64,000 nucleotides of DNA. Source: Toxorhynchites rutilus septentrionalis. Its lineage: Eukaryota; Arthropoda; Insecta; Diptera; Culicidae. The DNA is taken from contig NC_073746.1 of the NCBI RefSeq assembly GCF_029784135.1, positions 149,495,056 to 149,559,055 of the forward strand, read 5' to 3'. The notes below the pieces were generated by a model. That model saw nothing but the letters and a program-made list of their open reading frames with translations. It was not told the DNA's origin and made no database searches. The translations under genes and the position numbers were made by a program. Positions 54,194-64,000 of this stretch are shown one piece after another. How positions within the stretch are numbered: position 1 is the stretch's first letter; each line of letters opens with the position of its first letter.

Positions 54194-56160
54194 GACGTAG
54201 AATTACGTCTTTCATTAAGGGTGTCAAATCAGAAAACAGGTCACGTTTCTATGAAACAAAGTTAACGTTAATAACTATTTTTGCTGCGAACGGATTCTGG
54301 CGATTTACATACTAAACGAATCGGAAATTCCGTAAGATTTGTTTAATATGCCATACATTAGAATCCCCTGTTTAGTAAATGGTTAAAATTCATGAAAACT
54401 TTAAGTGTTTCTATTTTCCCATACATTTGTTCTGTCCATTTGAGTGCTTTCCCGAACAGAGCTATCAATAACGAGCAACTTATCGACGACCAACGGAGGG
54501 GAAATCGTAGGATTTAAAGTCTCCGTGAACAAAGGAAGAAAAAGAATGAAGGGAATACTTGCCTAGAGTATAAACAGTGGATCTCGCTGAGGCAAACTTT
54601 CATTCGGCATCGGACTGTTGAGTAATCCAGTTCACTTTGCTTTCGCTGCGCTTCGATCTAAGATTGGACCCCACCAGTGGTAATCCAACTTGGAAATCGT
54701 CGTTTGATTTTTCTGTTCGTTTTTCGCGTTATTCGTATCGTATGTTCTTCTTTCCGCGTCATAAATTGGACGCTTCACGTAGTGTGTTATGAGCAAGAAG
54801 AAGAGGAAGGCAGGTTCGAGCCCTGCAAAAAACGAACGCATTGCCAGGGGCAATAAAATTTCGAGGTAAGCGTCATCTAATGATGCACGCGGTGTTGGTG
54901 CAGTGAAAAGCGCTTGCACTGAACCGAGCCTTCGCGAATGTGACACCGCACCGAACAACAGCGATGTAGGCGATTTCGGCGCGTCGGTCGAAAATGTAAA
55001 CGCCCAGGCGGCAACCAAAATCAAGCTCTCCCCGCTGGTGGTGAAGGCGGTCGCTGTTGACAAACTTATCAGCGAATTCGCATCGATGGGTGTTATAGCA
55101 GAGTACAAGCTGTGTGGCATAATTCAGTCTTTTTCCAAGCAGTTAACATTGTTTATTTTCCGTCTTCATAAGGGCTTCGTTGGTGCCTTTGAGAATGCAT
55201 CAATGCATTAAACTGACGTTATGGCGAAGCAGACGTTAAGGTTGTGCACCAAAAAATTATTTGGGAATACCAAGCATCTTGAATGTCTTACTGGAATGTT
55301 ATAAGTTATTTGGGTTCGCGTGCCAGTCGCAAAACTGCCTTCAACTAGGATTGCATTTGCGCTAATATTGATCATAATGAAGCATTGCTTCTGTTTTCGA
55401 GGTTGTTATTAACAAAAAGAGTTTATTTCTCTTGTTGTCATCAAGAAAGTAAATGTGAATTTTGTATGTGATTAGGTTTTGCTTGCCAGTAGCAAAACTT
55501 CCTCCACTAAGGGTGACAGCTGCGCTTCTCTCGAGCATGAACAAGTAATGCAACTCTTTTCGAGGCCAGTTATATTAACAGAAGCGTTTCTTTTGAGAAT
55601 AGCGCAAAATGATGAGAAATGTTTATATTGCTAGTAGTTTCAAGCCACCAATGTATGGCTCTGTATGCATGCTATGGCCAACGCTTGTTTGGCGCTTGGT
55701 TTACGCTTAGTTTGTACGAACGATATCTAGAGGTGCGATTCCTTTGAGGCAATACTAAATAACATGTAGCATGATATTTGATACTTGCAAGTGTTGTCAT
55801 TGTTCTTGTTTCCATGCGGTGCCAAAGATATATTGATGTAGTTATGAGATATGGAATAATGGTACTGGTGCAACATGTATATAATCGACTGTAGCCGAGT
55901 CTATGTCAATTTCGAAAAAGGCCACCGGAATAGCCTTCGAGGTAAATTTTCAATGCATTGACATGAAATAAATTGCGACATACGATTGTTTTGCGAGGGC
56001 AAGAATGAATCATCAATCAATTATCGTCAACTGATTCTACAATGAAAAAATCAATTCAGAGACTATTCTACTAAGCAGTTGTTTCTAAAATTTCAAAGCA
56101 TTATAGAATAATATATAAACAAGCGACTTATATAAAATAACAGCGTAGTTCTACGTCAAC
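54194..56160 (+). mobile_element. GACGTAG-family interspersed element, copy 2
   Basis: The copy starts GACGTAGAATTACGTCTTTC and ends CGTAGTTCTACGTCAAC (56144-56160). Flanking internal blocks match copy 1 at 10005-11340 in the same order. Between them lies a segment of about 500 bp (54620-55130) of higher GC content that is absent from copy 1 and carries an ORF1-like frame. Confidence 0.7.
54790..55135 (+). pseudogene. ORF1/gag-like N-terminal fragment
   Basis: The + strand reads M-S-K-K-K-R-K-A-G-S-S-P-A-K-N-E-R from 54789, a stop or frameshift near 54864, then 54903-55130 with A-C-T-E-P-S-L-R-E-C-D and L-S-P-L-V-V-K-A-V-A-V-D-K-L-I-S-E-F. A lysine-rich start followed by an acidic, alanine-rich linker resembles ORF1 proteins of Jockey-type LINEs, but I see no zinc knuckles, so this is tentative. 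Codon use is visibly more GC-rich than the surroundings. The frame runs out where homology to copy 1 resumes. Confidence 0.4.
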
Positions 56161-57060
56161 AATGCGGTCGTATCTTGGACACAACCTCCTATAATTTTTT
56201 TTTTTTTTGAGAAAAAACTAACAAGCTTTCGAAACAAACTGATTTTGGAACCATTCACAAAATAGTTGCCGGTTCACCCATCAACAACAGAACTTCGGTA
56301 GTACACCGGAAGTGATAAATTTTTCAAACATCGAAGATTATACGATCTTCTAATTATTATCAATGGCAGTTTAAGAGTATCAGTAAAATAGGAACACGAT
56401 ATGAAAGTTATTCGGGTTTGTCAGTAATGATTTCTGCAACACTTCCTTTTCCGAATGAGTTAATGTAATGTTTTAATAAAAAGTAAACTAGATCGGTTGA
56501 AAACTTTCCGCCACAAACAATATTTGAAGCTTATGAATGCTGGAACTCTTTTTAAAATTGAGACTACTATACTACAACGATGCAAGTGCTCCAAAATTAC
56601 GTACGGATTTTTCAGTTTTCAAGTGTATCATTCTTTAATTTCATTAAAATGTTATCTTTGATGTCCAACTTTCTGGTGCTCAAGTCACGTAAGTCTTGAC
56701 ATGGAAGTGGTCACTTCCTATAACATTCAAGTTGGATATCGTAAAAAAAACTATTAGAAGCTCAAATTTATTTAAACATACCACCGATTCGATTCACGTT
56801 CCGGAGGATTTTTTATCTCGGCTATTTCAAGGGAATAAATACAAACTTCAATTCGCAAAAGCTGTCACAGAAATGTATCACCGGCTACCTTCAAATGGAA
56901 CTTCAACAAGTGTAATAATTTTCTTCAAGATTCGTCCCGGCCCATTCGGAGAAGAAGAAGCTTCATATGGTCAAGTGGCCTGCGTTCTTGTGTGCGCCAT
57001 GCAATAGACTGATTTGGAGTTAGCGCACTTAAAGTTGCATCCCTCGACACGGAGTTTCGG
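56161..57060. other. unassigned DNA
   Basis: A + strand frame at 56696-57007 (103 codons, with a V-P-E-D-F-L-S-R-L-F-Q-G-N segment) has no domain I recognise. A coding remnant is possible. Confidence 0.3.
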
Positions 57061-57065
57061 TAGAG

Positions 57066-57984
57066 GTAGTGGGGGCAAAGTGGTCACCTGTTTATTTGGC
57101 AATATAACTGTTGACTATAGGTGCCGTATTGATAGTCACCTTATGTTTGAAGAACTTAATGACTTTTGAGTCACCCTGTACTTCAGTAAAGCTGTTGCAT
57201 GTCAAAATACAAATAAAAACAGAAATTGCTCTCTCGATAGCCATTCGGCCGTAGTTCTGTGCGCATGGTATCTAAGGAATTTCTCGTGGAATTTAGTTTA
57301 TTCAATCTGATATATTGGACAAATCATCAGTTAGGACAACTGTTCACATATTCTAGGAGAAGTGAACAGATATTTTGTTTAACCTCAGCGATTAATTAAC
57401 ATAGAAACTATTTCGTTGTTTGGGGGCAAAGTGGTCATAGGAGAATAACAACTTACAATGTTCTGTTTACTAAAGCTGATATACCTCATCACATTCTGCT
57501 CTTGAAGAAGATCCTTTTGTGACTTTGACCCTGGGAAAATATGCCACTCCAACTAAACCAAGCTTCATTATGCGGAACGTTATGTGTTTCTTACTACGTT
57601 TTTGTATGCAAGACAAAATTTAAATTGAGACTGAATAGGCCAAACTTATTTCATACATGTACCTGCTATATCAAATATGATTTGAGTAAATTTGGACGAA
57701 AAAAACGCTTAAATCTGTCCCAATTAGCTTGATAAGTGCGGGTGACCACTTTGCCCCCACTAGTTGACCACTTTACCTCCAAGCAAAAAAAAAAAGTTCA
57801 ATTTTTCACCTTTTTTTCTAATGATGAAAAGTATACGATTTGGGATTTTTATAGTAAAAGCCGTTTGCTATCTTGAAGAACAATGAGTTGAACTATAATA
57901 TTCTTCGAGGAACTGAATTTGATTCGGTATGTGGACGCTAGAAATGGGCATATTCCTTAGGGTGACCTATGCCCCCACTTCCCT
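57066..57984. mobile_element. MITE of the GGGGCAAAGTGGTCA family, copy 2
   Basis: Four copies of the terminal motif occur: GGGGGCAAAGTGGTCA at 57070 and 57421, its inverse TGACCACTTTGCCCCCA at 57741, and a degraded inverse (GACCTATGCCCCCAC) at 57964. The interior matches 31038-31470 and, inverted, 4520-4640. The internal termini suggest two nested or tandem copies. Confidence 0.75.
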
Positions 57985-59470
57985 CAATAATTTTCAATAA
58001 CTATTAGACGGTGCTCGTTCGTATACTTCATCATGTGAGCAACTCCATCCCAAATCAGCCGAAAAACAGCCCATTTTTTACGCGACCCTCTTCGATTTTA
58101 TTGAAACTTGAACTAAAATTTTAATTAAAATATGATGTTTGACAAAGTTGTTGGAAAATTCATGAACCATTTAGGAAAAATAACATTTTAAATGCACTGT
58201 TAAAAAATTACTCGAAAATTGAATTCTATATTTAAAACTTTTATTTCTCAAATCGCCCACCTTTCGGTATTTGTTTGTATATTTCTATGGGAAAGTCCTT
58301 CAAATTTTGAAAAATTTTAAAGTTTGACGTATAGTGGTGATGTGGTAAACTCAACAAAATGGAGATATAATTTTTGGAAATTTTTGAAATTTCAATACTT
58401 TGTGAAATCGTAACCAACCAAAGACCAACCATTCTCGAGATATAACCAATTTAATTGAGTTAAAATCATTTTCGTGAAATATTAGAAAACGCGCACGGCT
58501 GCTGGACATTATGACTTTCATCATGTGTACCAAGTTTCAAAAAATTGGAGAGAGACGAATCGGCAGCCGGCTGATTCAAAGTGGAATTGCTCATGTTGTT
58601 TTTGACTAAAGTTTTGACATTGACATATCATTAAAATTTTCTATGGGTTCGTTCACACAAAGACATAAAACTGTCAAGTTGTTAATGGATAACCCTTTTT
58701 ATCTTTTATAATATGTTCATATTTATTTCGATTTTCCAGAACGTGAAAACGTGACTCTTTTATTTTTCTGTTCCTTCATTCATTTTTGTGAACTAATATT
58801 TACTAAAAATTGGGGATTTGAATCATATTTTACTACTTATGAAGATATTTCATCTTTAAACCATCAGATAAACTAAAAAAAATCGTCTGTTTTTCTGACG
58901 TGACAACACTTCTGAACACCAGGTTTTGTTTCCCTAAATTGTTCCAAATCAAAACCAATGCTATCAACTGATCTTTGAACAAGTATTAAATTATTGTTCC
59001 AATACAGTATTCGTTCGGTAACTGGGCGAGAAAGGAAGACCAGTCATCGATATTCGCTTGCTAACTGGACCGGCATGTAAAACGTCAAATGAAACCGAGG
59101 GAAACTTCAATGGATTGTTTGTTTCGTGTTAATCTTGAAATTGGATAAATTGGACAACAGGTATAAAATATAATTTGGGGGAATTGTTTTTCTGTGATTT
59201 GATCAATGTTCGTTCATGCAAAAATAATGACAATTTTTATAACATCTCAAATTACACACGAATGATCCTCACAGGATATCTTAAAATTGAATATGGCGTC
59301 AATTAATTTACGAATTGCTATTTTAAAAGCACAGTTACAGTTACCGAAAAAATCCTTCTACGCATATGTTCGAACTCCAACAATGACAGAGTTATTAAAC
59401 TTTTGCTCTGTTTCAGGCTCGGTTTGCCTTAAACTGGTTCTAATTAAAAAATTACGCTACGTAGAACTAT
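57985..59470. other. unassigned DNA
   Basis: No recognised gene or repeat. Frames at 58241-58533 (minus) and 59287-59480 (plus) lack known domains. A GTAGAACTA motif at 59460 is a partial GACGTAG-type site. Confidence 0.35.
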
Positions 59471-59479
59471 TCTGTTGTA

Positions 59480-59685
59480 GCACCCGTGGCCGAGTGGTTA
59501 GCGTCTCACATTATCATGCCGGGTGTTCGGGCTCGATTCCTGTTCTGGCCGGGGGATTTTTCGTCAGAGAAATTTCCTTCGACTTGCGCTGTGGTTACGC
59601 GTATTCTAGAGCTTGCCCCTCGGAATACATTCAAGACGTGTTATTTGGCTTATGAAATCTCAACTAAGTATTAATAAATGACGCT
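59480..59685 (+). mobile_element. tRNA-derived SINE, family A, 3'-truncated
   Basis: The head GCACCCGTGGCCGAGTGGTT (box A) and GGCTCGATTCC (box B) is followed by the family body to TATTAATAAATGACGC; the 3' (GAA)n tail is missing. It matches 27338-27610 in inverse orientation. Confidence 0.82.
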
Positions 59686-59717
59686 AGTTCATGCATAGGT
59701 TCGACTTATATATAATC

Positions 59718-59775
59718 GAGTCAGTATACAATTGAGTATGTATGTATATAACTCAATTGTATACTGACTGATTAT
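59718..59775. repeat. perfect 17-bp hairpin
   Basis: TCAGTATACAATTGAGT and ACTCAATTGTATACTGA are separated by a 13-bp AT-rich loop. Outer bases (ATAATCGA) are partly paired as well. Possibly the core of a small palindromic repeat. Confidence 0.7.
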
Positions 59776-59867
59776 ATTATGATTCGATTATCTACAGTTC
59801 AAAAAATATTTTTTTTATATCGAGTCCGACCTGTAGGTATATGCATAAAATAATCTGGACCTAGTAA

Positions 59868-59985
59868 GGCGCCGTGCACAGATTACGTAACGCAAGTAGG
59901 GGGGAGGGGGTTCGAGCTTGTGTTACCTTATGTACATAGGGGGGAGTGGGGGTAACCGTGATCGTTACGTAACCCTATACAGACT
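59868..59985 (+). mobile_element. GTGCACAGATTACGTAACGC repeat, copy 1
   Basis: The sequence AAGGCGCCGTGCACAGATTA, CGTAACGC, GGGGGGAGGGGGT, TACATAGGGGGGAG and GTTACGTAA matches the inverted copy at 63685-63812. Inverted CGTTACGTAA motifs are present at both ends. Confidence 0.65.
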
Positions 59986-60682
59986 CCTATATGCTTGAGC
60001 AGCTAGCTTTGATTCTGGGGCAGAATGAGGTGTGTTTGCTGAGCCAAGATGATAAAGCAAAATACATGCTTACACGGGTTTAACAGCATCCAGTAAGCAA
60101 GCACCGATAGATGCAGCTGGAACATTTCTACAGATTTCTTAGACTTTTTAAAACCAAGAATCTGTAGATACAGATTACATTTTTTTGAGTTTCATACAGA
60201 ATTTACAGATTCGTTGATTCCTACAGATTCGAATATCGTTGCAGCAATGACGAGGTCATGCAATTTTTTCCCCCATTTCACCTATTTTATTCATATAGAG
60301 TTATAAAAAATAAATAACATCGTTTATCTTTTTCTTACTGAAGCACAGAGAATGTAAATTCCAAATCTGCACTCATACTGTCGTGAAGATTCATTTCCTT
60401 TGAAAGTTTGTTTTTCAAATTGTTCTCAAAGCGAAAGAAAGGAATTAAGTCAGTTCAGGAAATATTGAAGAATATTTAAAATGTTGAATTCGCCCGCTCT
60501 CACTGGAATACGTCGTTAAACATAACCTAGAGAGATTCAACTACGACCGTAATCCTATTTAAATGTTTTTTTAACTACGTTTTGCTACTGATTGTTGAAT
60601 TGAACAAAACAAACTGAAACACCAGAATTCACTTAGATTAATTCGGACACCAGAACACTTTATCTTACTTTCTTGAGTAATA

Positions 60683-61968
60683 TTAGGCTGTCAAAAAAGT
60701 CCTGCGGTATTTCCGCGAGGTGTCGTTGTAAGCGCGTAGTCCTAGTTGTATTCATTGTATCGAGTCATACTATAGCTTGTTGGAAAGGTATTTTTGCGCG
60801 CTATAATATAGTCCTTGACAGTGGTTTGTTTGGTTAAGTTGTTCGTGAGTTATAGTGTCGCAAATATGGAGCAAAATAAAGAGAAAATCCGACATATTTT
60901 ACAGTACTACTATGACAAAGGCAAAAATGCATCTCAAGCTGCCAATAAAATTTGTGCAGTTTATGGACCCGATACAGTTTCCATTTCCACCGCACAACGA
61001 TGGTTTCAAGGTTTTCGTTCTGGTGTAGAGGTCGTCAAAGATGCACCACGCTCCGGAAGGCCTGCCGTCGAAAATTGCGACAGAATCGCTGAATTAGCCG
61101 AGAAAGACCGGCATAGTAGCAGCCGTAGCATCGGCCAAGAGCTGGGGATAAGTCATCAAACCGTTATTAACCATTTGAAAAAGCTTGGATTCACGAAGAA
61201 GCTCGATGTATGGGTGCCACACACATTGACGCAAAAAACATCTTTGACTGTATCGACGCATGTGAATCGCTGCTGAATCGCAACAAAATCGACCCGTTTC
61301 TGAAGCGGATGGTGACTGGCGATGAAAAGTGGGTCACTTACGACAACGTGAAGCGCAAACGGTCGTGATCGAAGCCCGCTGAAGCGGCTCAGACGGTGGC
61401 CAAGCCCTCATTAACGGCCAGGACCAGAACCTTCTGCTGTGTGTTTGGTGGGATTGTCAAGGAATAATCTATTATGAGCTGCTTCCCTATGGCCAAACGC
61501 TCAATTCGCACCTGTACTGCCAACAACTGGACCGCTTGAAGCACTTATGAAGAAGAGGCCATCTTTGATAAACAGAGGCCGCATTGTCTTCCATCAGGAC
61601 AACGCCAGGCCACACACTTCTTTGGTGACGCGCCAGAAGCTCCGGGTGCTCGGATGGGAGGTTCTTTTGCATCCGCCGTATAGTCCGGACCTTGCACCAA
61701 GTGACTACCACCTGTTTTTGTCCATGGCGAACGAGCTAGGTAGTCAGAAGTTAGCCACAAAAGAGGCCTGTGAAAATTGGCTATCCGAGTTTTTTGCCAC
61801 TAAGGAAGCAAGCTTCTATAACAGGGGTATTATGAAGTTGGCATCTCGTTGAGAACAAGTCATCGAACAAAACGGCGCATATTTGACTTAAAACAGATGA
61901 TTGTAACTAATTTTATGAACAAATGAAAATTTAAAAAAAAATACCGCAGGACTTTTTTGACAGCCTAA
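60683..61968 (+). mobile_element. mariner transposon, full-length structure
   Basis: Terminal inverted repeats TTAGGCTGTCAAAAAAGTCC followed by TGCGGTATTT are identical at both ends for 30 bp. TA lies on both sides (60681-60682, 61969-61970). Length is 1286 bp, the usual size. The termini resemble the mellifera group; subfamily is tentative. It lies inside the presumed nervana intron. Confidence 0.95.
60866..61891 (+). pseudogene. mariner transposase, lightly damaged
   Basis: ATG 60866 opens the N-terminal helix-turn-helix region (M-E-Q-N-K-E-K-I-R-H, then R-W-F-Q-G-F-R-S-G, then A-P-R-S-G-R-P). The catalytic domain shows V-T-G-D-E-K-W-V, V-F-H-Q-D-N-A-R-P-H and D-L-A-P-S-D-Y-H-L-F, so all three DD34D aspartates are present. 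Damage: frameshifts near 61240, about 61420 and about 61540, a stop after K-R-S at 61366 and another at 61850 where W-E-Q is expected. The natural stop is TAA 61889-61891. It is inactive now but only modestly decayed. Confidence 0.92.
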
Positions 61969-62039
61969 TATATGCCAAGAATAATACATCAAACCTGATG
62001 TTCCAGGATTAGACTTTGGAGATTTAAAAAAGCATCTGA

Positions 62040-63190
62040 AGATATCTACATAAGTGTTGAAGATGTAGAAATGGACAAGAACTATGTTTTTCTCTATCTA
62101 TAAAGATAAGAAAGTTAGATTTTTTTATTTCATCGACAATTTTGGACACCGTATCTTTGATAACATAAAAATGAGCGCCGACAAAGTTGTTACACATGAT
62201 AGAATGTAACAACTTTGTCGAACTCTCACAGTCTGGAACAGTTTTTATCTAAATATAACAAATATCTCCCACAAAGTTGTTTTTTAACTAAGTTGCGTTA
62301 GGGTAACCATGAAAAAACGGTTTTTTACTCTAACTTTTATACTTAAAATTCTACATCAGAGTTGTCTTCGTACGACTTTTAGAGCTTATCAATACCAACA
62401 TTTTGCGATGCAGAACTTGTCAATATCTTCATCCTGCTCAAAGTTATTGATGGGTTTGCACCCAAAAACTCATGATTTCAATCTTAATTTACTCAAATAC
62501 AAAAAGTAACATATCTTTGAAAATCACATATTATATAGAGTGAAATTCGTTCTTTCAAATTCCGTCAACGGACATTTTTTATATTTGCCCCAGAAAGACC
62601 AGCAAGCAATTGAAGAGAGCGTATTTTTTGGGAAGAAATATCAATAACATTGAGTGAAGTTGAGATATCGACAAGTTCTGCAACGAAAAATGTTCGAATT
62701 GATAAGTCCTAAAAGTCTTTCGAAGGCAGTTTGTTTGTAGAATTTGAACTATAAAAGTTAGACCAAAAAAATCAGTTTTTTCATGGTAATCTTAACGCAA
62801 CTTAGAAAAAAGGCGCTTTATCGGTTATTTAAAGAGATAGAAAAAAACATTGCTCTACAAAGATGTCTCTCATGCAAGCAAACCATTTGTCATGACAATT
62901 GTCATGCGAAAATGCGAAAACAGAATAGAAACTGAGAGAGGTTGGCGTCGACATCATGCCTCATACCGTATGTTTCTATGTTTCGCATTTTTTCGCATTT
63001 ACGCATGACAATTGTCATGACGAATGGTTTGCTTGCTCTCATGACTGGAGTTACAACATTGTCGAGCTATGTTTACCTCTATCAATAAAGAAAGTTAGAT
63101 TTTTTATTTCATCGACAATTTTGGTCAACCTATTTTTGATAACATGAAAATAAGCACTCTATCATACGTAACAACTTTGTCGAATACAGT
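62040..63190. mobile_element. palindromic repeat element with nested MITE
   Basis: AAGTTAGATTTTTTTATTTCATCGACAATTTTGG at 62110 recurs in direct orientation at 63089. Inverted pairs also occur: ACTAAGTTGCGTTAGGGTAACCATG (62286) with CATGGTAATCTTAACGCAACTTAG (62783), and a loop between them. GTAACAACTTTGTCGAA occurs at 62204 and 63166. The structure suggests a foldback-type element whose arms were duplicated. Confidence 0.6.
62875..63035. mobile_element. 161-bp hAT-type MITE
   Basis: Inverted repeats of about 45 bp begin CAAGCAAACCATT and include TCATGACAATTGTCATGCG at both ends. Flanked by the perfect 8-bp duplication CTCTCATG at 62867-62874 and 63036-63043. No coding capacity. Confidence 0.88.
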
Positions 63191-63684
63191 TTTTGTCCAG
63201 AGAATAACTGTCGAGCGCTAAATGCTAATTTCCACTTAAATGCGCCTCCTGGATCATTGTGCAATGCTAACAAGCATCCCCTGGTAACTGAATAAATTTC
63301 CATTGCACCTCAATAAAGCAATGTATTTTAACTACAGTGTATATGTTTTCTGGCATTACGTGGATACCATCAACATCGTCTAATCAAAAATTTCTATGTC
63401 AATCAATGATGCTAAAGCTACAATTATGCTATAAAATTGGAGTAGGTTTATAAGTTCAATTTTTAAGCATAATTTTAGATTTGAATTCAGATTTTATGAG
63501 AAAAATCTGAAATAAAAACATTTTTTCAGACCAAAATACAGATCTTGATTTTGTCATGGCTGCTAAACAAAAGCTTATTCCATTTGTTATTTAATGTATG
63601 TAATAATTTCCGTAAGAACATTTGGTTCCGACCTGGGCAGATATCTAATTTTTTTACGTTGAACGAACGACTTTGAGTTTATGT

Positions 63685-63812
63685 AAAGATTTGCGTTACG
63701 TAACATAAGGGGGAGTGGAGTTTGTCTTGCGTTACTTTTTGTTACATAGGGGGGAGGGGGTCCAAAAATCGCATTTTTAGCGTTACGTAATTTGTGCACG
63801 ACGCCTAATCAG
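63685..63812 (-). mobile_element. GTGCACAGATTACGTAACGC repeat, copy 2
   Basis: Inverted relative to 59868-59985. The minus strand begins TTAGGCGTCGTGCACAAATT, ACGTAACGC and contains the C-rich middle (CCCCCTCCCCCC). Confidence 0.65.
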
Positions 63813-63861
63813 AAATTTTTCTTACGTACAAAAACGTAGAAAGAAAAACATAACACTTCCC

Positions 63862-64000
63862 ATGGGGGTAGTGGGGCCAAATTGGTGATGGGGAGCAAAT
63901 TTTCATATTTTGACATTTTGACAGTTCTACTGAAGTACAGGATGACTAAAAGTCATTAAATTCTTCAAACATAAGGTGACTATCACTACGGTTTCAATAG
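63862..64000. mobile_element. MITE of the GGGGCAAAGTGGTCA family, copy 3, cut by the window end
   Basis: GGGGGTAGTGGGGCCAAATTGGTGA is a degraded terminus. The following TTTTGACAGTTCTACTGAAGTACAGG, TTCTTCAAACATAAGGTGACTATC matches 4520-4640 directly and 57100-57205 inverted. Confidence 0.7.

Noticed and set aside
56696..57007. 103-codon + strand frame as a host gene
   Set aside because: No recognised domain, splice sites or conservation evidence; kept only as unassigned.

Overview
The window is eukaryotic, AT-rich and dominated by transposable elements. It is most consistent with a culicine mosquito nuclear genome. The grounds are GT-AG introns, several tRNA-derived SINE families, mariner, Tc1, pogo, hAT and Helitron-like DNA elements, Jockey/CR1- and I/Loa-like non-LTR retrotransposons, and two insect-type genes. 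Species cannot be settled from the sequence alone. No CRISPR array, rRNA gene, functional tRNA gene or prokaryote-style operon is visible.

Only two host genes can be supported, both on the + strand. The first (coding exons between 9499 and 15836) encodes the C-terminal part, or possibly all, of a secreted thrombospondin type 1 repeat (TSR) protein ending in a PLAC domain, of the ADAMTS-like/papilin/nolo type. Its first visible intron (9841-15106) has been filled by a GACGTAG-family repeat, a Helitron-like element and, inside the latter, a large nested palindrome. The second (ATG 44688, first coding exon to 44832) is the N-terminus of the Na+/K+-ATPase beta subunit (nervana family). Its next exon is not in the window, so the remaining 19 kb is probably its first intron. 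A GC-richer, promoter-like island at 34.75-35.06 kb may be an upstream start of this gene; that is inference.

Layout: 0-9.5 kb holds hAT and pogo relics, a dead non-LTR element (4.9-7.2 kb) and unassigned DNA. 9.5-17.3 kb holds the TSR/PLAC gene and its 3' region with nested repeats. 17.5-19.2 kb holds Helitron-like pieces, one split by an internally deleted mariner. 19.7-28 kb holds MITEs, a 90-bp minisatellite, a pogo relic and five SINE insertions. 28-38 kb is mostly unassigned, with a few MITEs and a Tc1 relic. 38-43.6 kb holds a Helitron-like element with an internal tandem array, a long (TA)n tract, a frameshifted non-LTR element and a MITE. 44.4-44.9 kb is the nervana exon. 45.5-64 kb holds an RNase H-bearing non-LTR element, SINEs, a GTF2IRD2-like hAT relic, a Tc1 transposase split by a hAT MITE, a second GACGTAG-family copy, a near-complete mariner and several palindromic MITEs.

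I do not find a new multi-gene system. The most distinctive structure is the roughly 2.1-kb nested palindrome at 11.8-13.9 kb, built as A-B-C-loop-C'-B'-A' with a 445-bp repeat period on both arms. Next come several insertions whose target sites can be reconstructed from the sequence itself, and a minus-strand open frame with a membrane helix at 7.4-7.6 kb that I cannot assign.
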